From contig CM060070.1 in assembly GCA_030533445.1 (NCBI GenBank), positions 28,358,501 through 28,422,500 of the forward strand: a stretch of DNA of 64,000 nt. The letters run 5' to 3'. The notes beneath the pieces are model-generated. The model made no database searches. It was given only the letters and a program-made list of their open reading frames with translations, and had not been told where the DNA came from. Below are positions 35,390 through 46,968 of the stretch, in pieces; position 1 is the stretch's first letter, and every line of letters begins with the position of its first letter. Position numbers and translations under genes: made by a program. Source of the DNA: Cyprinodon diabolis (Eukaryota; Chordata; Actinopteri; Cyprinodontiformes; Cyprinodontidae).

Positions 35390-38094
35390 TGAAAGTAAAA
35401 TCTGTTGGGCTCCTTTTGGCATCAAGACAATTTTTCTTATTGCCACCTTGCCAGACAGGACACTGTAAAAGAAAAAAAAAAAGAAAAAAAGAATATCCAA
35501 TATCCAACTTCAAACAAACTTCACCCTGGAGCTGACGGCTCGGTTCTGCTGCACTGTAGTCGACCAAAATCCCGGACAATTTTGAAATTCCGCCTGGACA
35601 TTTTTTTAGGTATGAAAAGTAGGACATGTCAGAGAAAAAGAGGCTGTCTGGTCACCCTAAGGAAGGTGACAAAAGAAGTAGCCCTTCATGTTTACAAAGG
35701 AATCCCTATTTAGCTTAGCATCCAGAGTCTGAACTATAAGCAGAGGCCTGCTGGTAGTAAAATGTGGAAAGCCCAACATAAAGCAGGGTCTTATACTTTA
35801 CAAAGTATGATCCCAAGTTATATTCAATAGACATTAAGAGGAGGTAGAACTGCATCCAAATTGTACCAAATTAAAAGTCCACATTTGATTGCTAAGCATA
35901 CAAAAGAATATCATTAAAACTATTTTATGACTAACCTAAATCCAGTATTCAGAGCCTTACGTAGTATTAGTGAGTACTAAAACATTAGTATACTTACTGG
36001 TACTTTGGTTGGAAAATCTGGTACAACATCTTACAGCCTCTTATCGCACGATTAGGCTCTTTTTCAGGAAGACAAAAAGTCTGAGACCATTTATGATAAA
36101 CATTTATGAGGACTATTCAGATATGCATGAATCAAGCAAACAAAGAGTTTAGTAATGTTTTTAATGAAAGAAGAGTAAAGTACCATATTCTAAAGGTAAA
36201 AAAAAAACAATTTTTCACTATATAGGATCTTTAAAGTGCAGATTACAGAAAGCACAGAAATTTTCAGAAAGCATAGCCAGTTTCACATTTCTCAGAAGTA
36301 TTATGTAATTTACAGTTATGTCAGCAGCATATTTCTTAGCTTCAGACTGTGAGCATACACAAAAATGTAATGTTAGAAACTAGTAGCGGTTTGGACCAAA
36401 AACCAGAAAAGATTAAATACTTCTGCATCAGGGTCGTTGCTGTGCTGAGAGCATCATGGTTTTTGTCAGTTGACACCCCTGATGGATATTTCGCTGCCTG
36501 TTGCCAAACTGGTGAATGAGGTGTCAAGTGTCTAAGCATGTATCTTCATCCACACCATGTGTGTCAGGAATAGCTGTCTATAACAACGCACAACAAGACA
36601 CACAGTCTCACACAAACACACAAATGCATAAATAGAGTCCTGGGATGGGTGACACAGACACATGTTTATCATTGAGGGGATTGGCTGGAGTCCTTTTATC
36701 TGAAAATGGCTGTCTGGTGCCTGATTCCAATCCTGATCCTTTGGCTGCCTTCATCTCTCACTTGCCGGTTCTTGGTTTCTTCCATCTCCAACTTTCTCAA
36801 AGGCTCTCTGTCTATAATGCAAATTTCAATCTCTTGTCTTTAACTATGACCTATTGGCCTTCATCTGACTCTATGCCTGTTTTATTCCCCCTCATGTCTT
36901 TCACTCAGTTTCCCTTTGACGATCCTAAGACCCATCTGCTTTCCATCTGAGCCGAGATTGACGAGTGGAGAAAGCTGGTGGTTAGGGCCTTGACGTAGTA
37001 AAGTTAGAATGGCAAAAGGGAGGGAGACATATACCTTACATCTCCAATCAAGATCCTAAATATTATTATTGCAGACTGATTGATGTGTGCGGAGCATGTG
37101 TGACTGTATATGTAGGTTAATCAGCTGCATGTGTTTACGCTGCCACATTCCTAGCATGCACGCAAGACAAAACAATAAGAGTTATTAAGACCTATCAGGG
37201 ATGTTTGCATTCTCAAAAATGTGCGCAGATATTTGGCACACTTGGATAAAAAAAAACTCCCACAGACATATGCACGCAACAGTGTTTAGTGCAATGAGTT
37301 TTCAGTTAGGCTTGGCAATCCCAAAAGCAGGAGTTTTAGATCCCTTTCAAACAAGGTGAACCTAGGACCTTTTTCCCTCAGCACTTCCAGGGAATGTAAG
37401 GAGCATGTGTAAAAAGAAAGGAGCTAACTTGGAGGAAAGAGCACAGACAGGAAGTGAGAGCCAAAGAGCTCTCCTGAAACCAGAAAGTTTATATCTAATC
37501 ATTTGTTCAAATAGCTTCAATGCCGTGTGAATTCTCACATTACTCGAGGCCCAGTACTTATACATGAAGCACCCCCTCTGTTTATCTCTGATAATTGGGT
37601 TTCTTATGAAAACCACACGCTCACCCTTGTGTGTATCAAAGCCAACTGTGGTTAAAAAAAAAATCCAGCTCAGGAGAGCAAATTTACCCTATGAATAATG
37701 TTAAGTTAGATTCAATACATTCTTTCCAAATGAGGCCCCAGACAATGCACGGTTGATTAAAAGTAATGTATTTGTTTTTCTTTGTGAAATAAATTGAAGT
37801 GCTTTTTTCTTTGTTGTTAATTTTTATCCCTTTTTTGTTTTACAAGTCCCAGATCAGCAGGACTCTCTGGGTGGGCAATGGTACCCAACAACAGCCAGAT
37901 ATCTTTCAAAATGACTGAATCTCTAGTTTTCGATGTGCTAATGGCTGTAGCAGATCCAAGATAAGCATTAGGTGTGTGAGAAATCTCTCAGCGTAGAGAA
38001 CATCTACTATTTCAACAACGGTCCCAAAGCCGTTTTTTTTTTTTTTTTTTTTAACTAAATTCCCCCTATTCAAATTGCTGATATATATGTAATT
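35390..38094. other. Anonymous stretch
   Basis: No gene supported. The text 35560-35665 (CCCGGACAATTTTGAAATTC, then GGCTGTCTGGTCACCCTA) resembles one end of a fish DNA-transposon relic. The open frame 36645-36950 has no recognisable domain. Poly(T) at 38033-38052. Confidence 0.4.
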
Positions 38095-38220
38095 CAAAAA
38101 CATCCATCCATTTATTTACTGTCATGCTTATCCAAGCAGGGTCGCAGAGGGTTCTGGTGCCCATCTCCAGCTGTCTACAGGCGAGAGGCAGGATCCACCC
38201 TGGACAGATCGCCGGTTCAA
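38095..38220 (-). repeat. SINE tail fragment
   Basis: CATCCATCCATTTATTTACT and GCTTATCC, then GGGTCGCAGAGGGTTCTGG, CAGGCGAGAGGCAGGATCCA and CCTGGACAGATCGCC. In reverse this is the tail of the common fish SINE family represented by its head at 20330. No head is attached here. Confidence 0.7.
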
Positions 38221-39289
38221 AAACAGTAGGCTGATAAGAATGCCACAAAATTGCAACAAAATTTTTTTTTTTTTTTTTAGCTACTAAATAGACTAAGTTT
38301 ATACAGCTTGTTTAATTACAACCCAAATGCATTTAAACCAGAGGCATATTCATATTCACGAACCTATTCAACAATGTACAGCTCAGTAGGTACAGTAATT
38401 CTGAGTTAAGTGTTTTGGTCTGAGAAACAATCAAACCCACAACAAAGATAAAATAAAGATGTTTAAACATGATCATGGCCCAAAACAAAACTCCATGTAA
38501 ATCCCAAAAGCTAGGGACTACTTAAAGGTTCTAAGTTGTAAACATTTAGTATCTGTGAAAAATATCTATATTTCTCTCTGTACTTTCTAACAGGTTCCTT
38601 ATCAAAGATGTATCATTGATAGAAATTTCCTCAGACATACAAAATAAATTAACCAAAAATATTTGAGTAAATATTTCAGGCCTTTAGATGGAAGTCTAAT
38701 GCAGAGGGGGGATTGCACCGCCCAGTTAAAGCTTGCTGCGATGTTGTATGAGCACAGCTCAACTGAGATGCACTATGACATCATCATTTTCAAGTAGTTG
38801 AATATTTCATGCCAATGGCGGCCCTCCATCCTTTGGGGCTTAACAGAACGAACGACAGAGAAGGAAGGGATACACCTGCATCAATTGGTCTCACAAGCAT
38901 CCGCTCTCCAATTAAGCCAAGGGCTCCCCATATAGGTTATCTTAACAAACATTAAGAGCTTAAAAGCTTCACCAGCTTCACCAGCTATAAGGTTACAAGT
39001 TTTGCTTGCAAGAAAATGATTCATTGTTTAAAAATTAAATAGAAAACATATTCTGGCCAATTATCTTGTTAACCTAGAAGTAGACAAGCATAATTAATAT
39101 TAATGACACATAATATAAATATTTTATTCACCAAGTGTATGCTTTTATATTAGTCCTAGTCATGAACAATGCCTATAAAACATCAAAAAAAACTATTTTA
39201 ATGTTAAAATAAGGCAATATACTCCATGTATTAATCTGAACAGTGTTTACTTAGTCCTTTTCTCATCTCATACTCATCGTCTTCCTCTT
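38221..39289. other. Anonymous stretch
   Basis: AT-rich, no recognisable gene or repeat apart from a T run at 38261-38278. Confidence 0.5.
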
Positions 39290-39985
39290 ATACAGGACCG
39301 GGATCATGTGGGCAGCAGTCTCAGCAGAGACTCTCAGACTTTGTTCTCATCGCACACCTGTTCCACCACTGCTGGGGGAAGCCTGAAGCACTCCCAGGCC
39401 AGCCGAGAGATATAGTCCTTCTATAGTGTTCTAGGTCATGTCCTCGCCCTCCTCCTGGTGGGATGTGCCTTGAATACTGGATTTCCCGAGGAAGAAGTCA
39501 TGAAGGCATCCAACAAAGATGTCTGAGCCAGCTCAGCTGACTGCTGAGTGTGGAGGAGAAGCTGTTCTACACTAAGCCCCTCTGAGCTCCTCACCCTATC
39601 TCTAACAGAGTTCCCCACCACCCTGCGGTGAAACCTCGTTTTAGTCGCTTGTACCAGGGATTGGTCATGATCCAGATTTCATGACCATAGGTGAGCGTAA
39701 AAATAAAGAGCAACCGGTAACTCAAGAGCTTTGCCTTTTCCCTTAGCTCTCTCTTCACCACCACAGACCGGTACGGTGTCCACATTATAGCAGTAGCCGC
39801 ACCGATTCTCCCCTCACTCGTGAACAGGACCCTAATATACTCGAACTCCTCCACTTGAGACAGGAACTCTCCTCCAACCTGAAAGAGACTAGTCACCTTT
39901 TTTTTGTTGTTTGATTGAGAACCATGTCCTTGGATTTGGAAGAGCAGATTCTCCTCTCAGCTGCTTTCTCAGTTGGATTCTAAGA
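39290..39985 (-). pseudogene. LINE ORF2 C-terminal relic (same family as 13290)
   Basis: On the minus strand the order is: a region coding LLFQIQGHGSQ-like residues where the family has a serine/lysine segment with MVLSRKK (39985-39900), then QVGGEFLSQVEEFEYIRVLFTSEG, IGAATAIMWTPYRSVVVKRELREK and LTYGHEIWIM (39896-39660). After a frame change come SVRDRVRSSEGLSVEQLLLH and finally DYISRLAWECF with LLRLLPT (39410-39300). This is the post-catalytic end of a common teleost LINE. Frame breaks and stops show it is dead, and about 20 codons around the usual RE-DRR segment are missing. Confidence 0.82.
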
Positions 39986-40789
39986 AGGCCTTTTATTGCA
40001 TACTGTGATTTGGCCCATAAACAGAAAAAACAATCGGGGACCTCCCTGCTACCCAAAGGCTAAGGAAGCCTCTTAAGTTGGATAAATTCCAACCCAAGAC
40101 AGCTTAGCTGGGAGGAGACACACAGACAAAGAGCAGTTCAAAAAGCCCCTATGAAGCCAAAAATAAAAAAAAATAAAAATAAATGAATCAAGGCACATTA
40201 TGTTGCCAGGAATTGCGGAGCAGGACTGGGGTTGGAGTTTGTAAACATGTGCCGGGTGGTCAGGTTCTTCGATGATTTTGTAGAGCCTTTCATCCCCTGT
40301 GCAAATTACTGTTGCTCACCAGGTGAATTTCTTGTAAAATGTCAGGGCAGGAAAGGCATCCCAAAGCTGTGAATTTCTTTCCCTGGTTTCATATTCAGTG
40401 TGGATACACCATTAACTCTGTTGTCTTGTAAATCTACATTGGTCTGCTTATTCTTTTTTACAATTCACTGGTTCAATAAAAATAAGATATACATGGATTA
40501 ATTATCTAATAAGAAAAAGACAAAGAATTTTATTTAAACTTTTGACCCGATCTTTTTGTGTGGCACTGGTACAGCAAAAATTGGACCCAACTGTATTAGA
40601 AAGCTGTTATTTTCTCACACTTCTCACACATTGTTTCTATAATATGTCTTTAGCAATGTCTATATTTACTTTGAATTATGTTAGGATCATTTTTATTGAT
40701 GATTTATAAGTCTGTTAAAACTTAATATTACGTGCCAGTACGTGTTAATATCTTCCCAAGCAGTTTATCTAATTAGTGTCCAATTTGGT
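39986..40789. other. Anonymous stretch
   Basis: No gene. The part 40200-40400 is relatively complex and repeat-free; no open frame or splice context stands out. Confidence 0.45.
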
Positions 40790-41055
40790 GGAGGTTTGAA
40801 GAGGACCAAAATTCAGAGACTGACGCTGAAGTGGTTTCTTGCAGGTTTAATAACAAAAAGGGTAACAGAAGCAGAAATCCACAAACATAATCCACAAAAT
40901 CCAAAAACTACTTAAAACCAGGAATACTCACAACAAAGGGTGTGAAGAAATGACGACAAACTAGAACAGTGACTGAGCAGGAGGTGCATATATGGGAGAC
41001 AGAAACAAAGACCAGGCTAATCAGCAGATTGGGAGCAGATGTGTTGTTAATTGTT
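40790..41055 (-). repeat. LTR fragment, same family as 42284-42709
   Basis: Shares with the second copy the order AACAGAAGCA(G/A)AAATCC, ATAATCCACAAAA-type text, GGTGCATATATGGGAGA(C/G)AG, AAAGRCCAGGCTAAT and CAGCAGATTGGGAGCAG. Similarity is clear but diverged with gaps. In minus orientation the TATATGCACC stretch is a likely promoter region. No ends or duplication could be assigned. Confidence 0.6.
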
Positions 41056-41196
41056 AAATGTAAAAATATACTTATGTTTGTGCAGTTGTTTTCAACAGCC
41101 GGATCCAGCTCGATACAAGCAGCTATTACATAGAGTGATGATGGATGTATTAAATGAATTGTTTTTGGAAAAAGGACACCTAGATGCCCTTCTTTG

Positions 41197-41408
41197 TTAA
41201 AGGGATAAGGTTAAATGCTCATTCAAGCTTACTTTACAAAAGATTTGCAATTTTTCCTCCATGTCAGACTCATCACGCCTAAGTGAAAAAGGGGATGAGC
41301 ATGAAGAACAGCCTTAGATAAACATATCACCAGAATGATTGACAGTTAGGAGGACCTCTTATTTTGATGATCCAACCGGAAAAAGAAAATCCTCCACTAT
41401 ACCTTTAA
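41197..41408. mobile_element. TTAA-ended MITE, short diverged copy
   Basis: The right part is clearly related to the element at 7180 (ATTTGCAATTT, GTCAGACTCA, CCAGAATGATTGACA, TTAGGAGGACC). Ends read TTAAAGGGATAAGG on the left and, inward from the right, TTAAAGGTATAGTGG. It is 212 bp versus 376 bp, so the left interior is deleted. No outer duplication is visible beyond TTAA. Confidence 0.65.
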
Positions 41409-41489
41409 TAGAGTATCAAATTAGTTAATTAGCTGGTAGTCCAAAAAAAAAAAAAAAAGATAGACGATACTCGAAGCAGAGGCCGCTCT

Positions 41490-41955
41490 TTGGCTATGTT
41501 CAAACTGCAGGCCTTGATCCTCAATTCCGATTTTTTTTGTGAAATCTGATTCATATTTCCAAATATATGTGACTTGCATGTGATCTCCTGTGTGAACGGC
41601 AGTCATACAACGCAAGTGTCCCGCATGCGCAGTAGAGGACGCAATGACGTCACAGGCCAGTGCGCTTTATGTTCACGGAAGTAAACATGGATGGTAGTGC
41701 CGGCGCTCATCTAGCGGTCTTTTCCAACCATAAAAACTCAATCTTTTCAATTTGGTTAAACATAAATACTACTCTCCGCATCATCATCTGCCATTGTTGT
41801 TGTTTTTCTTGCAGCTTCTGCATAGCAAGACGCAGAATAGTGACCTTAGTCGGGTATTAATGACATTCAGGTCGTATGAATCCGCCCTGGCCGTTCACAC
41901 ACAGGTCGCATCTGAAAAGATCAGATTCGTATCGGATTCAGGACCACATAGCCAA
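41490..41955. mobile_element. MITE-like element with TTGGCTATGT ends
   Basis: Left TTGGCTATGTTCAAACTGCA and right, reading inward, TTGGCTATGTGGTCCTGAAT form short inverted ends. The interior (CACGGAAGTAAACATGGATG, CAGCTTCTGCATAGCAAGAC, CGTTCACACACAGG) matches a non-autonomous fish family I have met often. It carries GCATGCGC (41633-41640) and a perfect cyclic-AMP-response palindrome TGACGTCA (41645-41652). No transposase. Exact ends and target duplication are unclear. Confidence 0.55.
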
Positions 41956-42283
41956 GTGGCCTGGGTTGTGCATTGATTAAGTTTTGTGCTGTCATATTTT
42001 GTAACAGACACATGCACCTCTAAAGACTGGATTTATCAATCCAGACACTGGTCAAATTTATAGGTGGGCTTTACCGAGAAAGGTGCCAGCAAGATTTTAA
42101 AAAATGTTAATTCAAATGTGGAACATAGAATAAAATCCTTAAGCCAATGTTTGCATCATAATTAATTACTCAAAAACTTATTTTTTTTCTATGAATGTAT
42201 CTTACATTAATTGGATTGTTAGCAGGCCAGAGACAAACAGATGTCTATACCTATTGCACATGTACAAGAACATTCAAAGGTCC
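41956..42283. other. Anonymous stretch
   Basis: No gene or repeat recognised. Confidence 0.5.
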
Positions 42284-42709
42284 CAGACTGACCAAAAGGA
42301 ACTATCTGACTCAAATGCAGACTGAAGCATAAGGACGTTACTCAAAGAATTATTATCCAAAAAAGGTTCAACAGAAGCAAAAATCCCAAAACATTAATCC
42401 ACAAAAACTGAGAACCAGAAATACAACAAGGGGCAAAGACATGATGACAAACAAGCAACAGAGATTTTGCAGTAGGTGCATATATGGGAGAGAGAGAAAC
42501 AAAGGCCAGGCTAATTAGCAGATTGGGAGCAGGTGTAAACAGAGGAGTCCAGAAAAGGAGCTAGGGAAAAGGAGACCAACACAAGAGGGCACCAGAGGGC
42601 AAACAAGAATGACCTAAGAACTCAATATACACCCAGAAAACACAACAAAATAGGAATTAAAACAATAAAACTAGAAAAGAAAAAAATGGATCAAAGTGAA
42701 ACCGTGACA
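42284..42709 (-). repeat. LTR-like fragment on the minus strand
   Basis: In minus orientation it would start TGTCACGGTTTC at 42709, a typical fish LTR start, and run through CCTCTGGTGCCC-like text and TATATGCACC. It has the same internal order as the copy at 40790. The other end is unclear: no duplicate of the flanking CCACC is found near 42284. A 25-base match around GACCAAAAGGAACTATCTG lies near 42291 and again at 54856. Confidence 0.55.
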
Positions 42710-42714
42710 CCACC

Positions 42715-43100
42715 TTGTTCAGCATATAAACCATCATTGTAAAAAAATATATACATATAAACATTTTGCATTTACAATAAAAATACTTTGTTTCTGTCAA
42801 TATGCTATATCCAGAACTCTTCAAGTGGAAAAGTTTGAGTTTTCCCTGGTTTAATTTGGTAAAAATCTTCTTTTAGGAAAATTTGGCGATAAAATGTAAT
42901 CGAAAGAAATTCTGTTGACAAACAAGTAACAGAATTAATCACTCCCAAACTCTAGTCAGTACATTTTATTTCCTCCTGCATTGTAGGTCTATTTTGAGTC
43001 CAGTGCAATATCAGAGAACACATTACGTCTTTGCCTTTCAGAAAAAGTTGCAAAAGCCAGCAGAAAAATTCTCTCACCAAATATACTTTTTCTAAACAGT
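42715..43100. other. Anonymous stretch
   Basis: AT-rich DNA between the LTR fragment and the complete gypsy element; nothing recognised. Confidence 0.5.
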
Positions 43101-43105
43101 AATTA
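43101..43105. repeat. Target-site duplication AATTA, left copy
   Basis: AATTA directly before the 5' LTR; exact copy at 47690-47694 directly after the 3' LTR. Confidence 0.95.
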
Positions 43106-43826
43106 TGTTGGGATCTGGAGATTCTCCACCTTCTCCAGCAGAGTGCGCTGTGGATCTCCTGGGCTGGAGCCCTCCAGCACAGCTGACATTCATCAGCCCA
43201 TCAGAAGACCTGCCTATATAATCAGCAGCCAGATCTTCCTTCAACGCCGCAGTGTTGACCAAGTTTGGTTAGCGAACCTGAGCCTCTGAACTACTAGAAT
43301 CTTTGTCTCAAAGAGAAACCCAATTTTAACCTGCCTCTGTCTTCTCGCTCATAGGAAACCTGTCTCTCGTCTGAAGCTCTGGATGAGCTTAACCTGTTAC
43401 CTGCCTGCCTGCCCTAGAGAGCCAAACCTGAAGATCTCACTCTGGAATCCACCTGCTGCTCTTAAGGAAAGAGCTAATCCCTCAAACCAAGGTCTGTCAC
43501 TAGAAAGTCAGAAGCTAGACGCTGCTGCTGCTGAGCACTCTGCTGAACCAACAGTCTCTGGACCCAACAGGTTCCCTCTCTCAGAAAAGAAAGCCTGGAC
43601 CTCTTCAAGGTATTTTCAGAAACATCTGAAAACTCAACAACTAATCTGTTAACCTGGCTAATCAAACTATCCGTCTCTGCAGACGCCTGAGAATCCTGCC
43701 CGGACCAGTTTCCAAAATCCAGTTCATGTTATCTCTGTGCAAACCTTTAATAAACTCTGTTGAACTTTTTATCAGTCTCCAAGTGGTGTTCTGCATGTGG
43801 GTTTGATTTCTAAACCAACCATGACA
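43106..43826 (+). repeat. 5' LTR
   Basis: Starts TGTTGGGATCTGG and ends CCATGACA. It has a TATATAA box at 43215-43221 and a polyadenylation signal AATAAA at 43749-43754. The internal frame 43383-43652 recurs in the 3' LTR and is not a gene. The bases after the LTR (GAACACTGCGG) should hold the primer site; I could not assign a tRNA. Confidence 0.95.
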
Positions 43827-44639
43827 GAACACTGCGGCCGAACACAAGGCCCAGCAGATCACCTCCGAAGGAGGCTTGAGGAGCAGGACGCTCAAATCCT
43901 TGGACATGCCCATACCATCCGTGAATTACAAAACATACTTGATTATCAGAACCAAGTCTTTCCTTCATTCTCTCTCAGCTTACTGGACGAGCCCTTGAAT
44001 GGGCGGAGGCAAGGTTCTCCTCTGAGTCCAGCTTTTCATGTACTTATTCAGAATTCATATCTGAGTTTTCTCAAGTTTTCAACCATGACTCAGATAAAAC
44101 TATTGATTCCCGAGCCCTGCTAAATTTAAAACAGGGAAATTCGGCAGTAGCTGAGTTTTCCATTGACTTCCGGGTTAAAGCCGCAGCCTCAGGTTGGAAC
44201 GAGTGTGCACTTAAGAGTGCTTACTTTAAGGCTCTGAATGAGCACATTAGACGAACCTGCTAGTTTGGAGGATTTAATCCGTTTGACCATCAGGTTGGAT
44301 AACAGACTTCGGACTAGAAATCACTCAAGGCAGAGAAACCTGAATTTTTCTGTTTCAACTCCTGCATTTAATAATGCTTCTGTTTTTTCTGGTTCCCCAG
44401 AACCCAGTACCAAGCCAAGGTCTAAGAATCAGACTCTCCCAGCGCCTGTCCAAATCTCTCATTTTTCTTCTTCAGAAGGAGCGGAAGCCGAACCCATGCA
44501 AATTGGACACACCAGGCTATCCCCTGAGGAGAGGCAACGGAGATTCAAAGCTAAACTGTGTCTGTATTGTGGTGAGACTGGCCATTTTATTGCTTCTTGC
44601 CCGGCTAAATCAAAAGCCAGGGCCCGTCAGAGGATGTGA
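43827..44639 (+). pseudogene. gag: gag, deleted and frameshifted
   Basis: This encodes the structural polyprotein that packages element RNA. The N-terminal part (GRTQGPADHLRRRLEEQDAQ) is open to about 43965. Then about 60 codons usual for the family are missing, and the text resumes in a different frame with LTGRALEWAEARF and LLNLKQGNSAVAEFSIDFR. Another frame change near 44240 leads to [20 protein letters not shown] and a CCHC zinc knuckle (C-x2-C-x4-H-x4-C, 44559-44600) that binds RNA. A stop follows soon after. The usual start codon and aspartate before PADH also appear altered. The product would not be functional. Confidence 0.85.
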
Positions 44640-46833
44640 GGAGTCTGACGGGCCACCTAAGATCGGAGAAAACTCCTCATTTGTTGTTGCCTGCTACTCT
44701 GTTCTTTTCTAACCAGAATCTCACCTTGTCAGCATTCATCGACTCTGGCTGTGAAAGAAACCTTATTGATTCAGAACTGGTCCAGCAGTTATAAATTGAG
44801 ACTGTCCCTTAAACTAAACCTCTCAGAGTTTCTGCTATCGATGGAAAGAAGCTTCATCAAGTCACTCATCAGACACAACCCTTAGAACTGCTTATCTCTG
44901 GAAACCACCGGGAGATGATAACGTTTTTTGTTTTTCCTTCAGCTTGCTCTCCCCTGGTGCTTGGATTCGAGTGGTTGGAACGTCATAACCCCCATATCAA
45001 CTGGGCTGAACGCCACATTGAATCCTGGTCCACCTCCTGTCACGAATCCTGTCTTCGTTCTGCGGCTCCTACTATTCAGTCCCCTAGAGGTAGGGGGGAG
45101 ATGGACTCTCCTGACCTTACTTCTGTTCCTCCCGAGTATCATGATCTGGCACCAGTCTTCAGTAAGGTCAGTGCGACGTCTCTTCCACCTCACAGACCAT
45201 ATGACTGCGCCATAGATTTACTACCAGGAGCCCCTCTTCCCAGCAGTAGATTGTATAACATTTCCAAACCAGAGCGTGAAACCATGGAAAAATACATCAA
45301 TGAATCTCTAGCTGCTGGAATAATTCGCCCATCTTCATCTCCTCTCGGTGCTGGTTTTTTCTTTGTGGGTAAAAAGGATGGTTCCATGCGCCCCTGTATT
45401 GACTACAGGGGTTTGAATCAGATTACCGTCAAAAATAAATATCCCCTACCATTACTGGCATCAGCTTTTGAACCTGTACAAGGTGCTACAGTGTTCAACA
45501 AGCTCGATCTACGAAACGCCTACCACCTCCTTAGAATAAGAGAAGGGGATGAATGCAAGACAGCCTCTAAGACCCCTTTAGGGCAATTTGAGTACCTGGT
45601 CATGCATTTTGGCCTCACGAACGCTCCTGCCTGTTTCCAAGCTCTTGTCAATGACGTCCTCAGAGATTTTTTGAATGCTTTTGTTTTTGTCTACATCGAT
45701 GATATTTTGATCTACTCCAAGAACCTCTCAGACCACAGGAAACATGTTCGTTTAGACCTTCAGAGACTTCTGGAAAATAAACTTTTTGTGAAAGCTGAAA
45801 AATGAATTTCATCAACATTCTGTCACTTTCCTAGGGTTTGTGCTCGAGGGCGGGCAGGTGAAGCCATCAGAAGACAAGATAAAGGCAGTTCTGGATTGGC
45901 CTACACCTGAAAACCGCAAGCAACTCCAGAGATTTCTTGGTTTTGCAAACTTCTATAGGAGGTTCATAAGAAACTATAGCCAGACAGCTCTACCCCTCAC
46001 AGCTCTTACCTCTGTTAAAAGAACATTCCAATGGACCCCTGAGGCCGAAAATGCCTTCAATAAATTAAAGAAACTCTTTTCCAGTGCCCCCATCTTGGTT
46101 CATTCTGATCCTACGAAACAGTTAATCCTTGAGGTGGATGCATCTGATTCCGGTGTAGGAGCTGTTCTATCTCAGCAGTCAGATTCTGACCAGAAAACTC
46201 ACCCATGTGCTTTCTTTCCCCGAACAAAATTATGATGTTGGTGACCGAGAACTTCTTGCCATTAAGCTCGCCCTGGAGGAACGGAGACACTGGCTCGAGG
46301 GGGCTGAGCATCCAGTACTGGTTTGGACAGACCACAAGAACCTGGCTTATATCAAATCGGCAAAAAGATTCAACCCACGGCATTCAAGCTGGTCTTTGTT
46401 CTTCTCACGCTTCAATCTCATAATTTCCTATAGACCTGGTTCCAAGAACGTCAAGCCCGACTCTCTCTCTCGTCTGTATTCCACCGATCAACCTGAGACA
46501 CCCGAACCTGTTCTCCCTGCCTCATGTACCGTTGGAGCCGTTTCCTGGGAGATCACTGATCTGATCAACCCTGCCCTGGCTTCTGAACCTGACCCAGGTA
46601 ATGATCCTCCAAATAAAATGTATGTCCCGTCTTCCGTCAGATCCCGCCTCATCCAGTGGATGCACACAGCTAACTTCTCGGCCCATCCTAGAGTGAGCAG
46701 AACCATCGCCCTCATAAACAGGCGATTTTGGTGGCCTACTCTGCATAAAGACGTCAAAGAGTACGTTCTGGCTTGTCCCATCTGCGCTAGGAACAACGCG
46801 AGGTCGCGGTTGGCAGTACCTCATCGACTGTGA
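44640..46833 (+). pseudogene. pol: pol (protease, reverse transcriptase, RNase H, integrase start), broken
   Basis: The protease has its active-site DSG at 44741-44749, but two in-frame TAA stops follow (44792-44794 and 44810-44812). A long open frame (44915-45805) then contains the reverse transcriptase with [31 protein letters not shown] and the catalytic YIDD at 45692-45703. A loss of two bases near 45803 shifts the frame. The next segment (45840-46235) has [15 protein letters not shown] and [15 protein letters not shown] of RNase H. A short deletion near 46217 shifts it again, after which VWTDHKNLAYIKSAKRFNPR and an integrase zinc-binding module ending CPICARNN follow. Reading stops there. 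The integrase DDE core is absent. At least four lesions; none restored here. Confidence 0.93.
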
Positions 46834-46952
46834 GGGCTACGGTCCGGAGGACCGCACCTGGGTTCCTGGCTCGTTTATCCTCGATCCGTCCTTGATTGAG
46901 GATTACGAGAAGTCCCTCCCGTCCACATCCTCGGGACCGCCAAGAGGCGGTC
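46800..46952 (+). pseudogene. Integrase C-terminal remnant
   Basis: In a different reading from the preceding zinc module, [20 protein letters not shown] and [13 protein letters not shown] match the extreme C-terminal, chromodomain-like tail usual in this gypsy group, ending in a stop near 46950. It is joined directly to the zinc-binding module, so roughly 250 codons of catalytic core and following linker have been lost at about 46795-46803. Confidence 0.8.
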
Positions 46953-46954
46953 GT

Positions 46955-46966
46955 TGAGAGGGGGGT
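46955..46966 (+). promoter_or_regulatory. Polypurine tract
   Basis: GAGAGGGGGGT lies immediately before AC and the 3' LTR start. It is the usual primer site for plus-strand DNA synthesis of LTR elements. Confidence 0.8.
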
Positions 46967-46968
46967 AC

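Noticed and set aside
36645..36950. 101-codon open frame
   Set aside because: No recognisable domain, no splice or promoter context.
13290..39985. The two minus-strand LINE pieces as one split element
   Set aside because: The upstream piece lies at the lower coordinate, opposite to the order required on the minus strand.
43383..43652. 89-codon frame, repeated at 47246-47515
   Set aside because: Lies within both LTRs; no retrotransposon LTR protein of this kind is known to me and nothing suggests translation.
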